64,000 bases of DNA from Symbiodinium natans (lineage: Eukaryota; Sar; Dinophyceae; Suessiales; Symbiodiniaceae). The position numbers and the translations under genes are program-made. Location: contig CAJNDS010000377.1 in assembly GCA_905221605.1 (NCBI GenBank), positions 62,001-126,000 of the forward strand. The letters run 5' to 3'. This document shows positions 25,001 through 36,528 of this stretch, one piece after another. The notes under the pieces were generated by a model that saw only the letters and a program-made list of their open reading frames with translations, was not told where the DNA came from and did no database searches. Each line of letters starts with the position of its first letter. Position 1 is the first letter of the stretch.

Positions 25001-25105
25001 TCATCTTGTACACGGCTGAAGCACATTGCTCAGGGATGCACCAGGAAGTCCAACAGCAGGAGGACAACCACAACTTGAAAGAGGATCACCCATTCCTGAG
25101 CTCGA
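22037..25105 (-). CDS. TerC/Alx-family integral membrane protein (many exons, partial model)
   Basis: A chain of short minus-strand exons reads in order as an Alx-type TerC protein. (a) 25105-about 25045, EWVILFQVVVVLLLLDFL. (b) An exon ending at 24953 with TLTKVLRK. (c) From 24772, VFWLSIGMLYNVHIWW. (d) About 24490-24410, LSMDNLVVFSLIMTTY then RVPPSLTRK, with a GC donor. (e) From about 24330, LFVGIVGCVLMRLGFFLA. (f) About 23865-23785, an acidic linker ending PLMFPK at a GTGAG donor. (g) An exon ending at 22684, LEITDLMFALDSVSAKIA. (h) 22491-22382, VPNQFIAYSSTVMAVFSLR. (i) From 22103, YGVAFIVAYIGVQLI. The two SxDN/DxxFAxDS motifs carry the acidic residues typical of the family, linked to metal ion (Mn/Ca) transport. 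Joins b-c (K|V), d-e and g-h are exact and in frame. The start and last exon are unresolved. Confidence 0.8.
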
Positions 25106-27059
25106 TGCTGCAGCTTGATCGCCGGCATTCGGGCGCAGTTGAAACTCAGAAAAAACTGTTGACCGACAAGCTGCACGGCGCAAACCCAACCATCCTGGTT
25201 GACCCAAATCCAGCTGCCGGTCTGGCAACAATCGCCTGCGGGAGGCAAATGCCCAATAGTTGGCATAACATCGTAGAATGTGAATCACGCTAAGCTGGCA
25301 AACACACACCTTCCCGTGTCATCTGCTTGTAATGCCGATGCAGAACCGTAAATACCATCGTGGTCCCGGGTGGCCGTAGCCTGTCCAACAGTTGTCACCT
25401 CTATGCGTTATGTGCTGTCGGGACTGCTGCTTCGGCAAATCTTGCGTGAACAACCAAGGACAGATTTGAGCTGCGGGCTTTTACCCTTAGCGTCTCCTCG
25501 CTCATGAACAATTGCTGAAAACCTGCCAAGCGGTGCGAAAGTCACATACACGTCAAATATGCTCATATATGATGATGCCTGCCTTGTCACCAGCGCTTCA
25601 TGAATCAAAGACCTGAAAGAACAATTGTAAATCAATGCAGAGGCTAGCTTCATTCCTGTTGCATCGTTGCCAACATGCTGGCACGCCTCCTGTCAACACG
25701 CGTGAACAACCAACATGGCACTCGAACACAAAGGCCGTCAGACTTGCGCGTTGATTGTGGATATGTTCATGATGCAGCGCATGGTTCTCACAAGCATGCA
25801 AACCACGTCAATCTCGAGCAAAAAATCCAAAGCAGGCAAGTAAGATGTGAGACACGGCTCAGTCGCTAATGTAATCTAACGTATCTCAATCGCCTCCGAT
25901 TCCTTCGCAACTCCTGCCAAAAAACATCAAGTTAAGTGCATTTTTGGCTTCTGTGGGTTGCTTTGCACATCAAGTGGTACATATGGCACGTGCAGGCACC
26001 ATGTTGCCGGGTAACTCAAAAAAACCGGCGGATTTCCAAACCACCTGCAAAATCACATCGACGCGGCAAAGGCACTCTTGAAAAGACTGGTAGCAAGACG
26101 AACGAACTCCAAGATTGCAGGACTGACTGTTGGCAATCTACAGGGCATCGGACCAGCACCCTCCGAAGGACAGTCTGAAAAAATGCAGATGGATGCAATG
26201 CTACAAGGAACTTGGGGTGGGACTTGGCCCAAGAACAACAACACTTCAAGCTCTAGAAGGTCCAAGCTACATCCCTAAAGTATGCATTGACGAGCTGAGG
26301 AAAAAAACACCAAAACAATAGCAAATTTCGCCTGCAAACTAGTGGTTTGGAACCGATCTTTACCGATGATGACTCGTCATGTCAATGCGACCGTTTCACA
26401 TCGGTCGCATTTCACAGCGATATGATTGACAACACATGACCCGTGACAGATCCAAATAACCTCATCCCTGGACCCCTTTTAAGTTAAAAAAAAAAAAACT
26501 TCCCCCCATTCCCCCCCCCCCCCACACACTATAGCGGGGATGATCCCTTCTCTCGGGGTGTGCACAGCTCAGCATCCAACAACAACAGTTTCGACAAGAG
26601 GTAAATTACAGATCTGGTGCATGAGTATGTCGACTTGCCGGACGCTTGGAAGACAAGCCTCTGACAACATATCAGACGGACATACGAGCACGAGGACATC
26701 ACGACTCAGATTCCCACCTTCCTGCAATTCCTCACATTTAATCGAGCGCCGCAAGATCGAGGTACTCCGCCTCAGGCCCCAATCAAAAGTACGTTTGTAA
26801 GATGTTAAAGGACAATCGCGTCGACGAACCTTGACAGTTGATGGCCAACGCGGCTAGGCTGAATGACCGTTTCGTGCGCCGAGATGGTGGGACTCGCAGA
26901 CAGCTCACCTCGACTTTGCCTCCAACTTTCCTTCGCCCGACCTTCCGGACCCGGACCCAATGGGATGCAGCAAAGTTTACTTCTCGTCGGGATGATAAGT
27001 TGGACATAGAAAAACGCTTAAGCTCTTCAGCCCCTAAGCGTGCCCCTGAGCCCCCTATA
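25106..27059. other. intergenic region, no gene recognised
   Basis: Upstream flank of the TerC-family gene. An A-tract followed by C-tracts lies at about 26485-26523. No conserved coding sequence was seen on either strand. Confidence 0.4.
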
Positions 27060-28094
27060 TAATCCCAATGAAGTTCTTAGGCCCCTAAACCCGCCCTTCA
27101 GAAAGCCATAAGCTCCCAAGCCCCTAAGTACGAAGGACCTTTATGTACTATTTGGCGTGTGGCTTTGGGTGACTTGAAAGGACACGGCCAATTAATTGTT
27201 TGAGGTTGTTAAGGGTTTTTAAAGGCCCTAAAAAACCTCAAAATCCTTAAACAAATACATTGCTCGGCCCTCACCATTTAATGTTTTAGGGATTTTAAGA
27301 GTTTTAAAGGCCCTTAAAAACTTTGAAGCCTTTAAAAAATATTAATGGTGAGGGGTCCCGGGCTCCCCCGACCCATTTTGAATTTTAAAACAACCTTAAA
27401 AGCTTTAAATTCCTCAAAAAAAATACAAGGGAGGGCCGAGCCATTTCATTGTTTAAAGATTTTAAAGGTATTAAAGGCCCCTTAAAATCCTTAAAGTCCT
27501 TAAACAATGAAATGGTGAGGGGTCCCGGGCCTTCCGGACCCAATTGAATCTTTCAAAGACCCTAAAGCCTTACAATCCTTAACAAGTTAAATGGGTCCCG
27601 GGCCCCCCGGACCCATTGGAATGTTTAAAAAACCTTACCTTAAAACCCTTGAAAAAAACACATGGGGAGGGCCGAGCCATTTAATTGTTTAAGTTTTTTA
27701 CAACTTGTTAAAAACCTTAGAACCCTCAAAAAAAAAAAAAAACATTTGGGAGGGGGGGCAGACCATTTGTTTTAAGGATTTTGAGGTTCAAAATTTGCCG
27801 GAATCCCCTTGGCGCCCTGCAAAAGTCCTGCAACTACACACAAAACGGAAGAGGGTAGGAACAACATTAAACAAAAATACTTTTGACATGTTTTAATTGG
27901 GGGCACTAGAGAACAGCTTTAAACCACATAGACATTCAGGGATTATCTGCGGCTGCAAGGTTTATGAAGAGAAGCCAGAAACCCAAAAAGGCTAAGCAAT
28001 TAAACCTAAACCCGTAACTTGTAAACCCTCTAGGCGCTAAGGTTTAGCCGGTAAACCCTCACCTTCAAACCCTATAAGGCGAAGGTTTAGAGGA
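27060..28094. repeat. AT-rich degenerate repeat field with GGTCCCGGGCC palindromes
   Basis: About 1 kb of low-complexity sequence built from short blocks. GGTCCCGGGCnCCCCGACCCA-like blocks occur at about 27353, 27517 and 27593. GAGGGCCGAGCCATTTnATTG blocks occur at about 27434 and 27667. Both are joined by variants of TTTAAGGnTTTTAAAGG. Toward 28000-28090 it grades into telomere-like TAAACCC units. No gene is seen. Confidence 0.75.
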
Positions 28095-28186
28095 TTCCTG
28101 GGTTGAACCCAGGTTCAAGGGGGGGGGGAGAACAACAACAACTCAGGAACCCAGGTTCGGAACCCAGGTTCGAACCCAGGTTCGAA
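28095..28186. repeat. GAACCCAGGTTC array at the 3' end of LINE copy 1
   Basis: Four to five head-to-tail units of GAACCCAGGTTC, in part overlapping as GGTTCGAACCC, interrupted by a G-run. The array abuts the poly(A) end of LINE copy 1. The GGTTCGAACC core is its own reverse complement and also matches a tRNA B-box. Confidence 0.9.
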
Positions 28187-28199
28187 TTTTTTTTTCGAG

Positions 28200-28667
28200 T
28201 TGAGCGAACAAATGCGATCCACCTTCTTGGTGTTTGGGTTGTGAAAACCGTGCCTTGGTACCGGCACATCTGATGGCACTCTTGGCCCTATGGTACAGGG
28301 GGAGGAACATCACCTCCTCCTAAGCTATCATCCTCTTTGGGATGCTACCAGAGGCTGATACCTCATGAGAGGATTGAACCTCCTGGCAAACAGTCCTCAA
28401 GGTTTCTGGTGCACTGTGTGCAAACTGTGAGAGGAATTCGGCCAGGGGTGTGTTCTCTGGCAGCGAGGATGAAACTCGACTTCATCATCCTCTTTGGGAT
28501 GCTACCAGAGGGTGATACCTCATGAGAGGATTAAACCTCCTGACAAAAAATTTCCCTCAAGGCCTCTGGTGCACCTGGTGCAGGCTGTTAGAGGGGATCG
28601 GCCAGGGGTAGTTTCTCTGGTAGCGAGGATGACCTCCACTTTATCCTCACTGGGAGGATGCAACCTC
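28200..28667 (-). repeat. LINE 3' UTR with two ~158-bp internal repeats
   Basis: Two diverged copies of a unit starting GGGATGCTACCAGAGG lie at about 28338 and 28498. Each contains CCTCATGAGAGGATT, a stretch like GGTGCACnnnGTGCA, and GCGAGGATGA. The same block recurs in the other LINE pieces (35.6-35.85 kb inverted; 36.2-36.54 kb same orientation). The outer part (28200-28330) is highly conserved among the three 3' ends. Confidence 0.9.
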
Positions 28668-31600
28668 CTAGGTTGCTTCAGCTGCCGGTGCCTTCAGGGA
28701 TTTTGCACAAGGGGGGTCTGCTGCAACTTGGGCTGTCCCTTGCACCTGCTGAAAGAGGCTGCGGATGGCATTGGTTGGCTCGGGTTTAAACTGCGCCTTG
28801 CACCTGGGGTCCTTTTTAAAACTGCATGCAACTGAAAGTTTTTGCGAAACATTTTTAGTCTTCAAGGACAACTGTCCACCACAACCTTCGCAAACCCACA
28901 GTTGTCTGTCCCCTAGCAGTTTTAAAACATGTGTAACATGTACCCCTTCAACCGTCACTCTGCCTTGGTGTGTGCATTGGTTTGCTGCCAATGCTGCCAA
29001 GGTTTTGCGGTTCTTTGTGTGCAAGAGTTTAAGTTGGCACTGAGCACACCGGAGGTTGAGACCTTCCCATTCCCATGCATGCACAAGTTTGGTCCGGACC
29101 AGCTCCTGGAACCATTCTTGCTGGGTGGTGATGTGGCCTCTCCCAATGTTGGACCCTATGCGCTTTTTGCAGGGCCTGGAGGTGGCCTCGTTGCTCTTGC
29201 GAGCCTGCTTTTCTTGCAGGAAGACCTTGTACACTGGGTGCTGATTTTCCCCAATGGCAGTAAGGATCTTTTCCGCCCTGCTCGCCAGGAATTCTTGTGC
29301 TTTTTTGCTGCAATGGTCCTGGTACTGACTGGCTGCCCGGACATCAGGGTGGGCCAGCTCGGCCGCTTTTTCCCCACACAGCTTGTCCGCTAGGTCATTG
29401 ACCTGCTGTCTCCACGAGTTTTCCGCACCCACCTTCCGGAGGAACTCCTCCTCTGAAACATGGGATGGAACCCATTTCATTTTGAGGCGGTTGACATCTG
29501 TGGTTTGCAGCTCCCACCAGATGTCACCGTGGGTCTTGCCCGGCTTCGGGCTGCGGACTCGTTTCGGGACACCAAGGCAATCCAGTGTCGTGTCAACAGG
29601 GCCTGCTGTATACCGGGCTAGCTGCAGAACGGCGTACAGCTCCCCCCTAAACACCGTCTGTGGTCCAGGGACTTGGCCAACGATCGCTCCTACCTGGACA
29701 TAGTTTTGGCCCTGCTTCTTGCAGGCTACTACTGCGTAGGCCACCTGCCGGAGTCTCGGGTCCGCCGTATAGGGCCCCCCGCTAGCATCAGTGCCATACA
29801 CAAGCTCCGGGTCATTGAGGGCCTCTTTGTTTGCCCATATACCCAGAAAGATGGGATTGTCCTCCTGTGGAGGCTGTACCTCCCATTTGGGTTTGGGCGG
29901 GAGGCCCCTGGTCCACAGTGATCTCGGGCCTTGGGCCCTGCCTTCTTGGAACCATGTTGGCAACTCCCAAGTTTTGGGCCTCCCACCAGGCACAATCCAG
30001 GAGGACATGCTCCCAATCTGCTTCCTCGTGGCATCGGGGGCACACTTTGACAGCAGAGTTTTGGCTGCAAACCAAGGCACCCTGCCAGACGCACCTCAGG
30101 GCAGCTGCTTTCGTGGTTCGACCTTCTTTCTTGAACTCCCCCAGCAATTTCCTCCCTACCGTCCAGTCGACTCCCTCCTGTAGTTCAGGGGCAGCAAGAC
30201 CAGTGGCGATGCGGCGGTTCACCTCCTTCTGGTAGGTTTGCTGGAGGAGGTCTAAGACACGACCCTCCTGCTGTGGGGTGTGTATGGTGTGCTTGGTACT
30301 GTGGGTGTCTAACCATTCATCACTGCCTCTAGGCTGCCAACCCATGTCAAGCAGGTACGCAACCGTGGCTGCCAAAGGGCCCCTGACCATTTGCCTGCTG
30401 CTGGCCTCTTCCAGCCTATGGACGGTGAGGCCCCATGTTCTCTCCAGCAGCTCTTCCTTTCCTACCCAGCGCTTCTTAAGCTGGAACCAGGCCTCAACTT
30501 GCTGGACCATCATGGTGCGGCCCGGGTCTTGGTACCTATCCCCCACGGAGGACAGGGCCACCTCCAGATTGCCCATCTTTTTTTGTCTGCCACACTGTTC
30601 CGCCAGGGCAGTCCGGAGCTTTTGTCGCCGGGTGGGTGGCATGCCCTGGGCTTGGTGGCCCCAGGTAAGGACGGAGGCAACCCCTCCTCGGAAGAGGCGG
30701 ACCTTGGCCGGCACACTCGGGACTCTCAGCTGTTTCAGCTTCTTTTGTCTTTTGCCCGCTTTGTGCCTTCGGGCTCTTTGCACCTTGACCCTTCGGACCC
30801 GACCCAGGGCACAGTCCAGGCCTAAATCCTTCATGCTATCACAGATAGCCGGGTCCCCATCTTTGCGCAGCTTCTGTAGCTCCCTTCTGGCTTCTGGTGC
30901 ACAGGAAGCCTGTTTTCTTGAGGGACAGACGGAGGTCGCTACCTTCCAGAAGCCGGCGAAGGGTTTTGTAACCTTCATAAACCGCAAACGCTGCCTGCTC
31001 AGGATATCGTGCTTCGAAATCCGCTCCGATGTCATCCACCCAGGTGTCTAAGGCGGTGACACTGCGGAGCTGAGCGGCTTCTTGCATTATTGGCTGGAGG
31101 TAAACCCTGGCCATCATTGTTGCGAACGGGCACCCTGCTAGGATGCCCCTCGCAGGGAGGATCCCCTCCGAAAGGAGATCCTCTGCCACGAGATATCTCG
31201 TTCCCCGGTAGACTTGCATGACCAGGAGGGCTATAGCTGGCGGGAAGCCGGTCGCCACTATCCGCTCCTCCAATTTGGTCCAATTAACACTGTCATAGAA
31301 AGTCTGCAGGTCCAACAGGACCGCACAGGCATGTTTGTTAGCTGCGCGGCTAACCTCTCCTCTCAGGAGTCTCTGCATGCCTGTTTCTAGACAAGTGTTA
31401 CCCGGGGAGGCTTTATCCCATGGGAACCTCTCTGCAGTTTCTCGCATCCATTTCTTGACGACCTGTGCTCTGCAGAAGCACCAAAGCCGATAGGTGATGG
31501 ATGTGAGGGTTATGGGCCTTTCTATGTCAGCGTTTTTGGGCAGGAGTGCCACATGGTGCGCCTGCCAGTGCTGTGGCGCCACTCCTGTGGTTTCAGCCAA

Positions 31601-33895
31601 GTTCAGGACTTGGGTGAGCTGCTCATAGGCCGGTCCAGGGAGGTTTTTGAGGGCAGCATAGGTGAGCCCATCAAGACCTCCTGCCTTGTCGGTGACATTC
31701 CTGAGGATGGCCTCGAGCACCTCTGCTGTTATTTTGAACAGCGGGGAGGCTTTTGCTGCATCCAGCAGGGGGGAACATTCTACCTCTCCCCAAATTGCGA
31801 CCCACTGCTTCCTCCTGGCCCCTGGGCGCTCTTCGCCTGGGAGGTTTTGGAAGGGCCGATCTAGGACTCTCTCACTCTTCTTGAGAGAACTATAGAGAGG
31901 TCTCATCCCTTTCGCTAATCCCGCTTGGAGCCAGCCCTTGTATTGGGCCTGCTGCTCCTTGGCTCTCTGCATCTGGAGGGCCGCCTCCTTGTGCCTGGCA
32001 GCGACACTCAAAGACCGCCACTGTGGTTCTTTTGCTGAACATTGCTTGTACAGTTCTGTGAGGAAGGCAGTTCCTTCAGCAATGTCTTGACAGGTTTGGA
32101 GGGTGCCTAGGTCCGGTAGGTGCTGCTGGGAGGCGGGCACTTCCTCCAGGATTCTGGCCATTCGTGCCCACCAGCCCACTTCAGAGCCTTTGGGCAGTGG
32201 AAGGTCGCTGCAAGACTAAGGGGCCCCATTGGGCCTGCACACACCAACCTCTGCCAGTTCTCGGTGCTTCGTGGCAGTGCTCCGGTCGCCAGTTGCCAGG
32301 TGCTCTGGTCCTCTTGGGCACAGGTCCTGTCCATTATGGCGAAATGGGAGGGTTGGACCTCTCGCCATTCTTGGTTTTTGAGGTCTGCTGTGAGTTTCGG
32401 GAACTGGGGAAGCTTCCAGGACTTCCATTCGCTGGCACCGTCCTTGACTTTGAGGTGCAAGGCTGCATGTGGCAGACAGATCCACCAGGGCTTCCAGGCT
32501 CCTACTCACAACCCCAAAGTCCAGTTCCGCCCCATGGTTGCATGTAGCCTCTCCAGTGGCTACCATCCTCCCCCTCATCACCTGAATCAGTGCTGTGTCC
32601 TGAACTTCGGTCGGGTCCAGGTTCCAATCTCCCAGGATGATCCAGGGTTCCGGGAGGGTTCTTACGAAAGCCACCAGAGAGGATAGCACCTCTGCATTCG
32701 TGGGACCATTTAGGCCTTCCGTGTCCCTCAAGTAGAGGGACACAATCGTGTAGTCCCACCGTCTTTGTCTCAGACCCACAGCTGTGTAGCCTGCCCCTTT
32801 GCATTGGTAGGTGGCTTTTTGCCACACTCCGCTATTTTTGGGAAAGGCACAAGCAGTGCCCCCCAACCTGGTGCCCTTGTCCGACAAGGAGGCCGGCTCA
32901 GCATAGAGATCCCATCCTAGGGATTGCAGTGTGGCTCTCCTGCCATGCAGCAGTTCCGGTGTGAGGTGGGTTTCCTGCAGACACACCACCTTGGCTTTGG
33001 AGGAGGTCACCCACTCCAGTGCCCCGTTGTTGAAACTGGTGACATTGGCGTTCATGATACTTAGATACTGGTCAGGCGAGGCGGAAGGTTTAACCTTCTC
33101 ATGGCTGGGCTCTTCTGAGTCGGTGCCCTCGCCGTGGGTAGGGTCTTCCTCTCGTTCCTGCTGACCCAGCACCTGTTCCGGTGTCAGGGACTCTTCCTTC
33201 TTTGGGAGCTCAGAGGCTATCGCCTCCTTTGCTTGTTGAATGGCTTTCCCGGTGACATCCTCTCCTTGCTCTAGGGCATGCAGGACCATCCTGCACCAAC
33301 CCCAGGCCAGGGAGTCCTCCGCCATCACCTCCTCTTGGGCTTCGATGAAGCTTAAAATGGTGGCTTCCTTCGCCTGAAAGGGGCTCGCTTGATCTTCCAG
33401 GAGGTTGACCACCTCCTGCCATGTCATCTCCGAACCCAAGTCATCTGGGCTGCAGAGGGAAGGTATCACCTTCTGGGCTTCATCATTGCATTGTGGCGGG
33501 GAGGCGCCTTGGGTAACCAGAGGGTGCCCATCAGGGTTCACCTCCCACGATGACTTCATTTGTTCGCCTTCTGCTGGTGCCTCATCATCTGTAAGGTCCA
33601 GCTTGAAAAACTTTGGCCCTGTGATCGGAACGCTTTCTGGCGACTCCTTTCCAGGCCGACAAAAGTGGCTGGGCTTCTGCCAGCCTTGTTCACAACCACT
33701 GCTATCTGCAGTAAGTTGTTTCCCCAAGGCCTCCCTCAATCTTTTCCCATGTAGATTGATGTGAGCACCTCGCTTGTAATATTCAGCACACGCAACTAGG
33801 AACTGCTGAGCAGCTCGCAGCATGTGTTCCAGCCCTGGGCTGGGGTCGCACATTGGCTCTGTGGGGCCCTTGCTTTGGGGCTCCAGGCCCCACAC
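28668..33895 (-). pseudogene. LINE ORF2: APE endonuclease, reverse transcriptase, RNase H, Cys-rich tail (frameshifted)
   Basis: Domains are clear, but the frame changes at about 32465, 32190, 30890 and 29960, so the copy is not translatable as one protein. Endonuclease (33895-32216 frame): MNANVTSFN, VCLQETHL, WIILGDWNLDP and ELDFGVVSRSL, with a catalytic-type His in the next frame. RT (32179-30839): DKAGGLDGLTYAAL, VLLDLQTFYDSV (motif A), GILAGCPFATMMA (motif B) and the catalytic WVDDIGAD (motif C). Next frame (31035-29812): linker ending in a zinc-knuckle-like CPRCHEEADWEHVLLDC. RNase H (30080-28668): GTDASGG, FRGELYAVL and TTLDCLG supply the D-E-D residues. A C-terminal extension has CAQC and CEGCGG pairs, perhaps another zinc-binding module. 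The apparent GTG start at 33895 is probably not used; the first ATG is at about 33850. Confidence 0.93.
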
Positions 33896-33904
33896 GCCGA
33901 GTCC

Positions 33905-34816
33905 CTAGACCACCGGACCAAACCCCGGCGGGGCATTGGCATTTCCGGGAGGCATCCCCTCCTGGGTTTGCTCCTCAAGGCCTGGAGGGGTGGGGACCTC
34001 CTGTGTGCGACGCCTCTTTGCTTCTCTCTCCGCTTTAATTTCATGGAGCTTCTTCTCTTGCTCCTCGTTGAGGCTTACCCCCAATTCATGGAGGATGCTG
34101 TCGACCTCCATGTCCGCAGCGGATTCGCAGAAGACTTTCTCTTTGAGCAGGCCTGAGCTTGCTTCGACTGCCTTCTGCGCCCTCTCGGCCTGCTCATTCA
34201 GCACGATCATTTCTTGTAGAAGCTGCCTTAATGACTCCTTCGCCATGTCAATGCGCTTCTGCAGGCCAATCTTCTGATCAGCAATGTGCTTGAGCTTGCC
34301 AGCTGCACTTTGCCAGCTCTGGCTGGCCTGGCTTGCAGCTTGGGAGGGCGTCACCTCCTGACTGGCCTTGAGGCCCTTCAGGTAGGCTTTGACCTCCTCC
34401 GGCAGGGCGGCTTCGTGCTTCTGGCACAGGTCTGTGAGATCGTCCACCTCTTCCTTGACCTGTGCCTTGGGTGGTTTGTACCCTGCCTCCTTGAGGTTCT
34501 TTTGCACCTCTTCAGGCACACTGTCCCACGCCACTCCAAGGGCTTGCAGGACCTTGTTCGGCAGTGGTGCTTTCGGAGTCTTGGGCTTCTTCGGTGGCTG
34601 CCAGTAAGCTGCCTCGGCGACCGTAGGCCACTGTGGCTTCCACTGGCTCCAGTTCTGTCTCGCCTTGCGAATGCTGTTTGCCCATGGTGTCCTGCACTTC
34701 TTGCAGAGCTGGTTCTGCTTAGCCTTGTCCGCCCAAATCCATCCTGTGCAGCTTGTACCACTGCAACAGATGTACTCGCGGGGGGCCATGGCTAAGAGGA
34801 AGGCACCTCTTGGCAA
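33905..34816 (-). CDS. LINE ORF1 protein (Zn-ribbon plus coiled coil)
   Basis: Intact frame of 303 residues; the likely start is the second Met (MAPREYICC). The N-terminus has CxxxxC-W and LCKKCRTPW, resembling a small zinc ribbon. A basic Pro/Lys segment follows, then a long helical region (KRIDMAKESLRQLLQEM, AERAQKAVEAS) with coiled-coil character, a basic KAEREAKRRR patch and a Pro/Gly tail. This matches the usual role of LINE ORF1: an RNA-binding, multimerising partner of ORF2 in the RNP. It ends 10 bp before the ORF2 frame. No homology to L1 RRM-type ORF1 is evident. Confidence 0.85.
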   Translation of the reverse strand: MPRGAFLLAMAPREYICCSGTSCTGWIWADKAKQNQLCKKCRTPWANSIRKARQNWSQWKPQWPTVAEAAYWQPPKKPKTPKAPLPNKVLQALGVAWDSVPEEVQKNLKEAGYKPPKAQVKEEVDDLTDLCQKHEAALPEEVKAYLKGLKASQEVTPSQAASQASQSWQSAAGKLKHIADQKIGLQKRIDMAKESLRQLLQEMIVLNEQAERAQKAVEASSGLLKEKVFCESAADMEVDSILHELGVSLNEEQEKKLHEIKAEREAKRRRTQEVPTPPGLEEQTQEGMPPGNANAPPGFGPVV

Positions 34817-34896
34817 ACTGTCCTAGGCTGGCTACCAGGCTAGGAAGGCTGAGACCTCCGAAACTTCCCTCAGGCTACTCCTTGGGCCGAAAACTT

Positions 34897-35006
34897 GAGC
34901 CAAACCCAGGTTCGAACCCAGGATCTACCCAGGTTCAAACCCAGGTTTAAACCCAGGTTTGAACCCAGGTTTAAACCTGGGTTCAAACCCAGGTTCAAAC
35001 CCATGG
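34897..35006. repeat. GAACCCAGGTTC array at the 5' end of LINE copy 1
   Basis: About seven units, variously GTTCGAACCCAG, GTTCAAACCCAG and GTTTAAACCCAG, switching strand sense midway. They lie directly upstream of the LINE 5' UTR. Confidence 0.9.
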
Positions 35007-35430
35007 GCAGAATTTAAATCAATTCTCGATTTCTCTGATTTTCCATGGGGGGGGGGGCTGATTTCGTAATAAGACATGAAAACAACAAGAAAACGAGGGG
35101 GTGGAATTTAGACTTCTCTCTCAACTTCTCTACTTTTTCGAATTACAAGAATAATGAAGACAAGAAAACAAAAACAAGAAACGAGGAGGGTGGAATTTAG
35201 ACGAGTTTTCCACTCTCATTCTTTTTTTTTCCTCTGATTTTCGAGTGATGAAAACAAGAAAAACAAGAAACAAGAGGCTGGAATTTAGACTGGTTCTTGA
35301 CTCTCTTCTCTGCTTCTTTGCTTTTCGAATTACAAAGAAATCGACAAGAAACAAAACAAGAAACGCTGGTTCTCCACTCTCATTCTCTTTGAAGGTGGAA
35401 TTGAATCAATTCTCGCTTCTCTGTTCTTAG
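35007..35430. repeat. minisatellite with GGTGGAATTTAGAC core
   Basis: Three to four diverged copies of a roughly 95-bp unit: a GAAAACAAGAAACGAGG stretch, GGTGGAATTTAGAC, a CT-rich block (TTCTCnACTCTC) and TTTTCGAATTACAA. A related repeat occurs at 55,432-55,985. A G-run sits at 35047-35056. Confidence 0.8.
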
Positions 35431-35565
35431 TCCAAATTCAAACCTGGGTTGGAACCTAGGTTCCAACCGTGGTTGGAACCCAGGTTCCAACCTGGGTTCG
35501 AAGTTAGGTTAACCCCAGAGTTCAACCCAGGTTCGAATCCAGGATGAACCTGGGGAACCTGGGTT
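35431..35565. repeat. GAACCTGGGTTC array before the plus-strand LINE fragment
   Basis: Alternating CAAACCTGGGTTGG, GGTTGGAACCCAGG and GGTTCGAAT units, ending with GAACCTGGGTTCCTCC at the LINE fragment boundary. Confidence 0.85.
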
Positions 35566-35973
35566 CCTCCCTCTAACAGCCTGCACAGGGCTGCACCAAA
35601 GGCCTTGAGGGACCCTTTTGTCAGGAGGTTCCAAGCCTCTCATGAGGTACCAGCCTCTGGCAGCATCCCAAAGAGGATGAAAAGCTGAGGTTCATCCTCG
35701 CTGCCAGAGACCACACCCCTGGCCGATTTCCTCTCACAGTTTGCACACAGCGCACCAGAAACCTTGAGGAATGTTTTGCCAGGAGGTTCAATCCTCATGA
35801 GGTACAACCTCTGGTAGCATCCCAAAGAGGATGGTAGCTTAGGAGGAGGTGTGTTCCTCCCCCTGTACCATAGGGCCAAGAGGGCCATCAGATGTGCCAG
35901 TACAGAGGCACGGTTTTCACAACCCAAACACCAAGGAGGTGGTTCGCACAAGTTCGCTCAACTCGGAAAAAAA
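35566..35973 (+). mobile_element. 5'-truncated LINE fragment (3' UTR only), plus strand
   Basis: About 410 bp matching, in opposite orientation, the 3' UTR repeats and conserved terminus of the two minus-strand LINE copies. It ends TTCGCTCAACTCGG plus A7 (35967-35973). Strong 5' truncation is typical of target-primed reverse transcription. Flanked on both sides by GAACCTGGG-type repeats. Confidence 0.9.
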
Positions 35974-36059
35974 TTTGAACCTGGGTTCCAAACCCAGATT
36001 TGAACCTGGGTTCGCCGGAAAAAAGTTGTTCAAACCTGGGTTCAAGAACCTGGGTTGGA
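35974..36059. repeat. GAACCTGGGTTC array between two LINE 3' ends
   Basis: About five units (TTTGAACCTGGGTTC, CAAACCTGGGTTCAAG and variants) between the poly(A) of the plus-strand fragment and the poly(A) of minus-strand LINE copy 2, so the two LINE tails face each other across it. Confidence 0.9.
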
Positions 36060-36528
36060 TTTTTTTTTCGAGTTGAGCGAACAAATGCGATCCACCGTCT
36101 TGGTGTTTGGGTTGTGAAAACCGTGCCTCTGTACTGGCACTAATGATGGCCCTCTTGGCCCTAAAGTACAGGGGAGGAAAAACCTCCTCCTAGGCTACCA
36201 TCCTCTTTGGGATGCTACCAGAGGCTGTACCTCATGAGAGGAATGAAACCTCCTGGCAAAAGCTCCTCAGGTTTTTGATGCAGGGGGTGCAAACCGTGAG
36301 AGGAGGGCCAGGGGTGCTCTCTGGCGGCGAGGATGAACCTCTGCTTTCATCCTCTTCGGGATGCTACCAGAGGCTGGTACCTCACGAGAGGTTAGGAACC
36401 TCCTGACAAAAGGTCCCTCAAGGCCTTTGGTGCACTTGGTGCAGGCTGTCAGAGGGAGGCGGTCAGGGTTCCTCTCCGGTAGCGAGGATGGTACCTCTTT
36501 ACTGTCCTCGCTGGGAGGATGCAACCTC

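Larger units (their letters stand above)
28187..34896 (-). mobile_element. LINE retrotransposon copy 1 (near full length, decayed)
   Basis: Minus-strand element of about 6.7 kb: short 5' UTR, ORF1 (34816-33905), ORF2 with APE-type endonuclease, reverse transcriptase and RNase H (33895-28668), a 3' UTR with internal repeats (28667-28200), and a terminal A9 (plus-strand T-run 28187-28195). The 3' terminus, just before the A-run, reads TTCGCTCAACTCG. Both flanks are GAACCCAGGTTC-type arrays. Endonuclease plus RNase H with a separate ORF1 fits the R1/I/Tad side of LINE diversity; the exact clade needs phylogeny. Confidence 0.95.
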
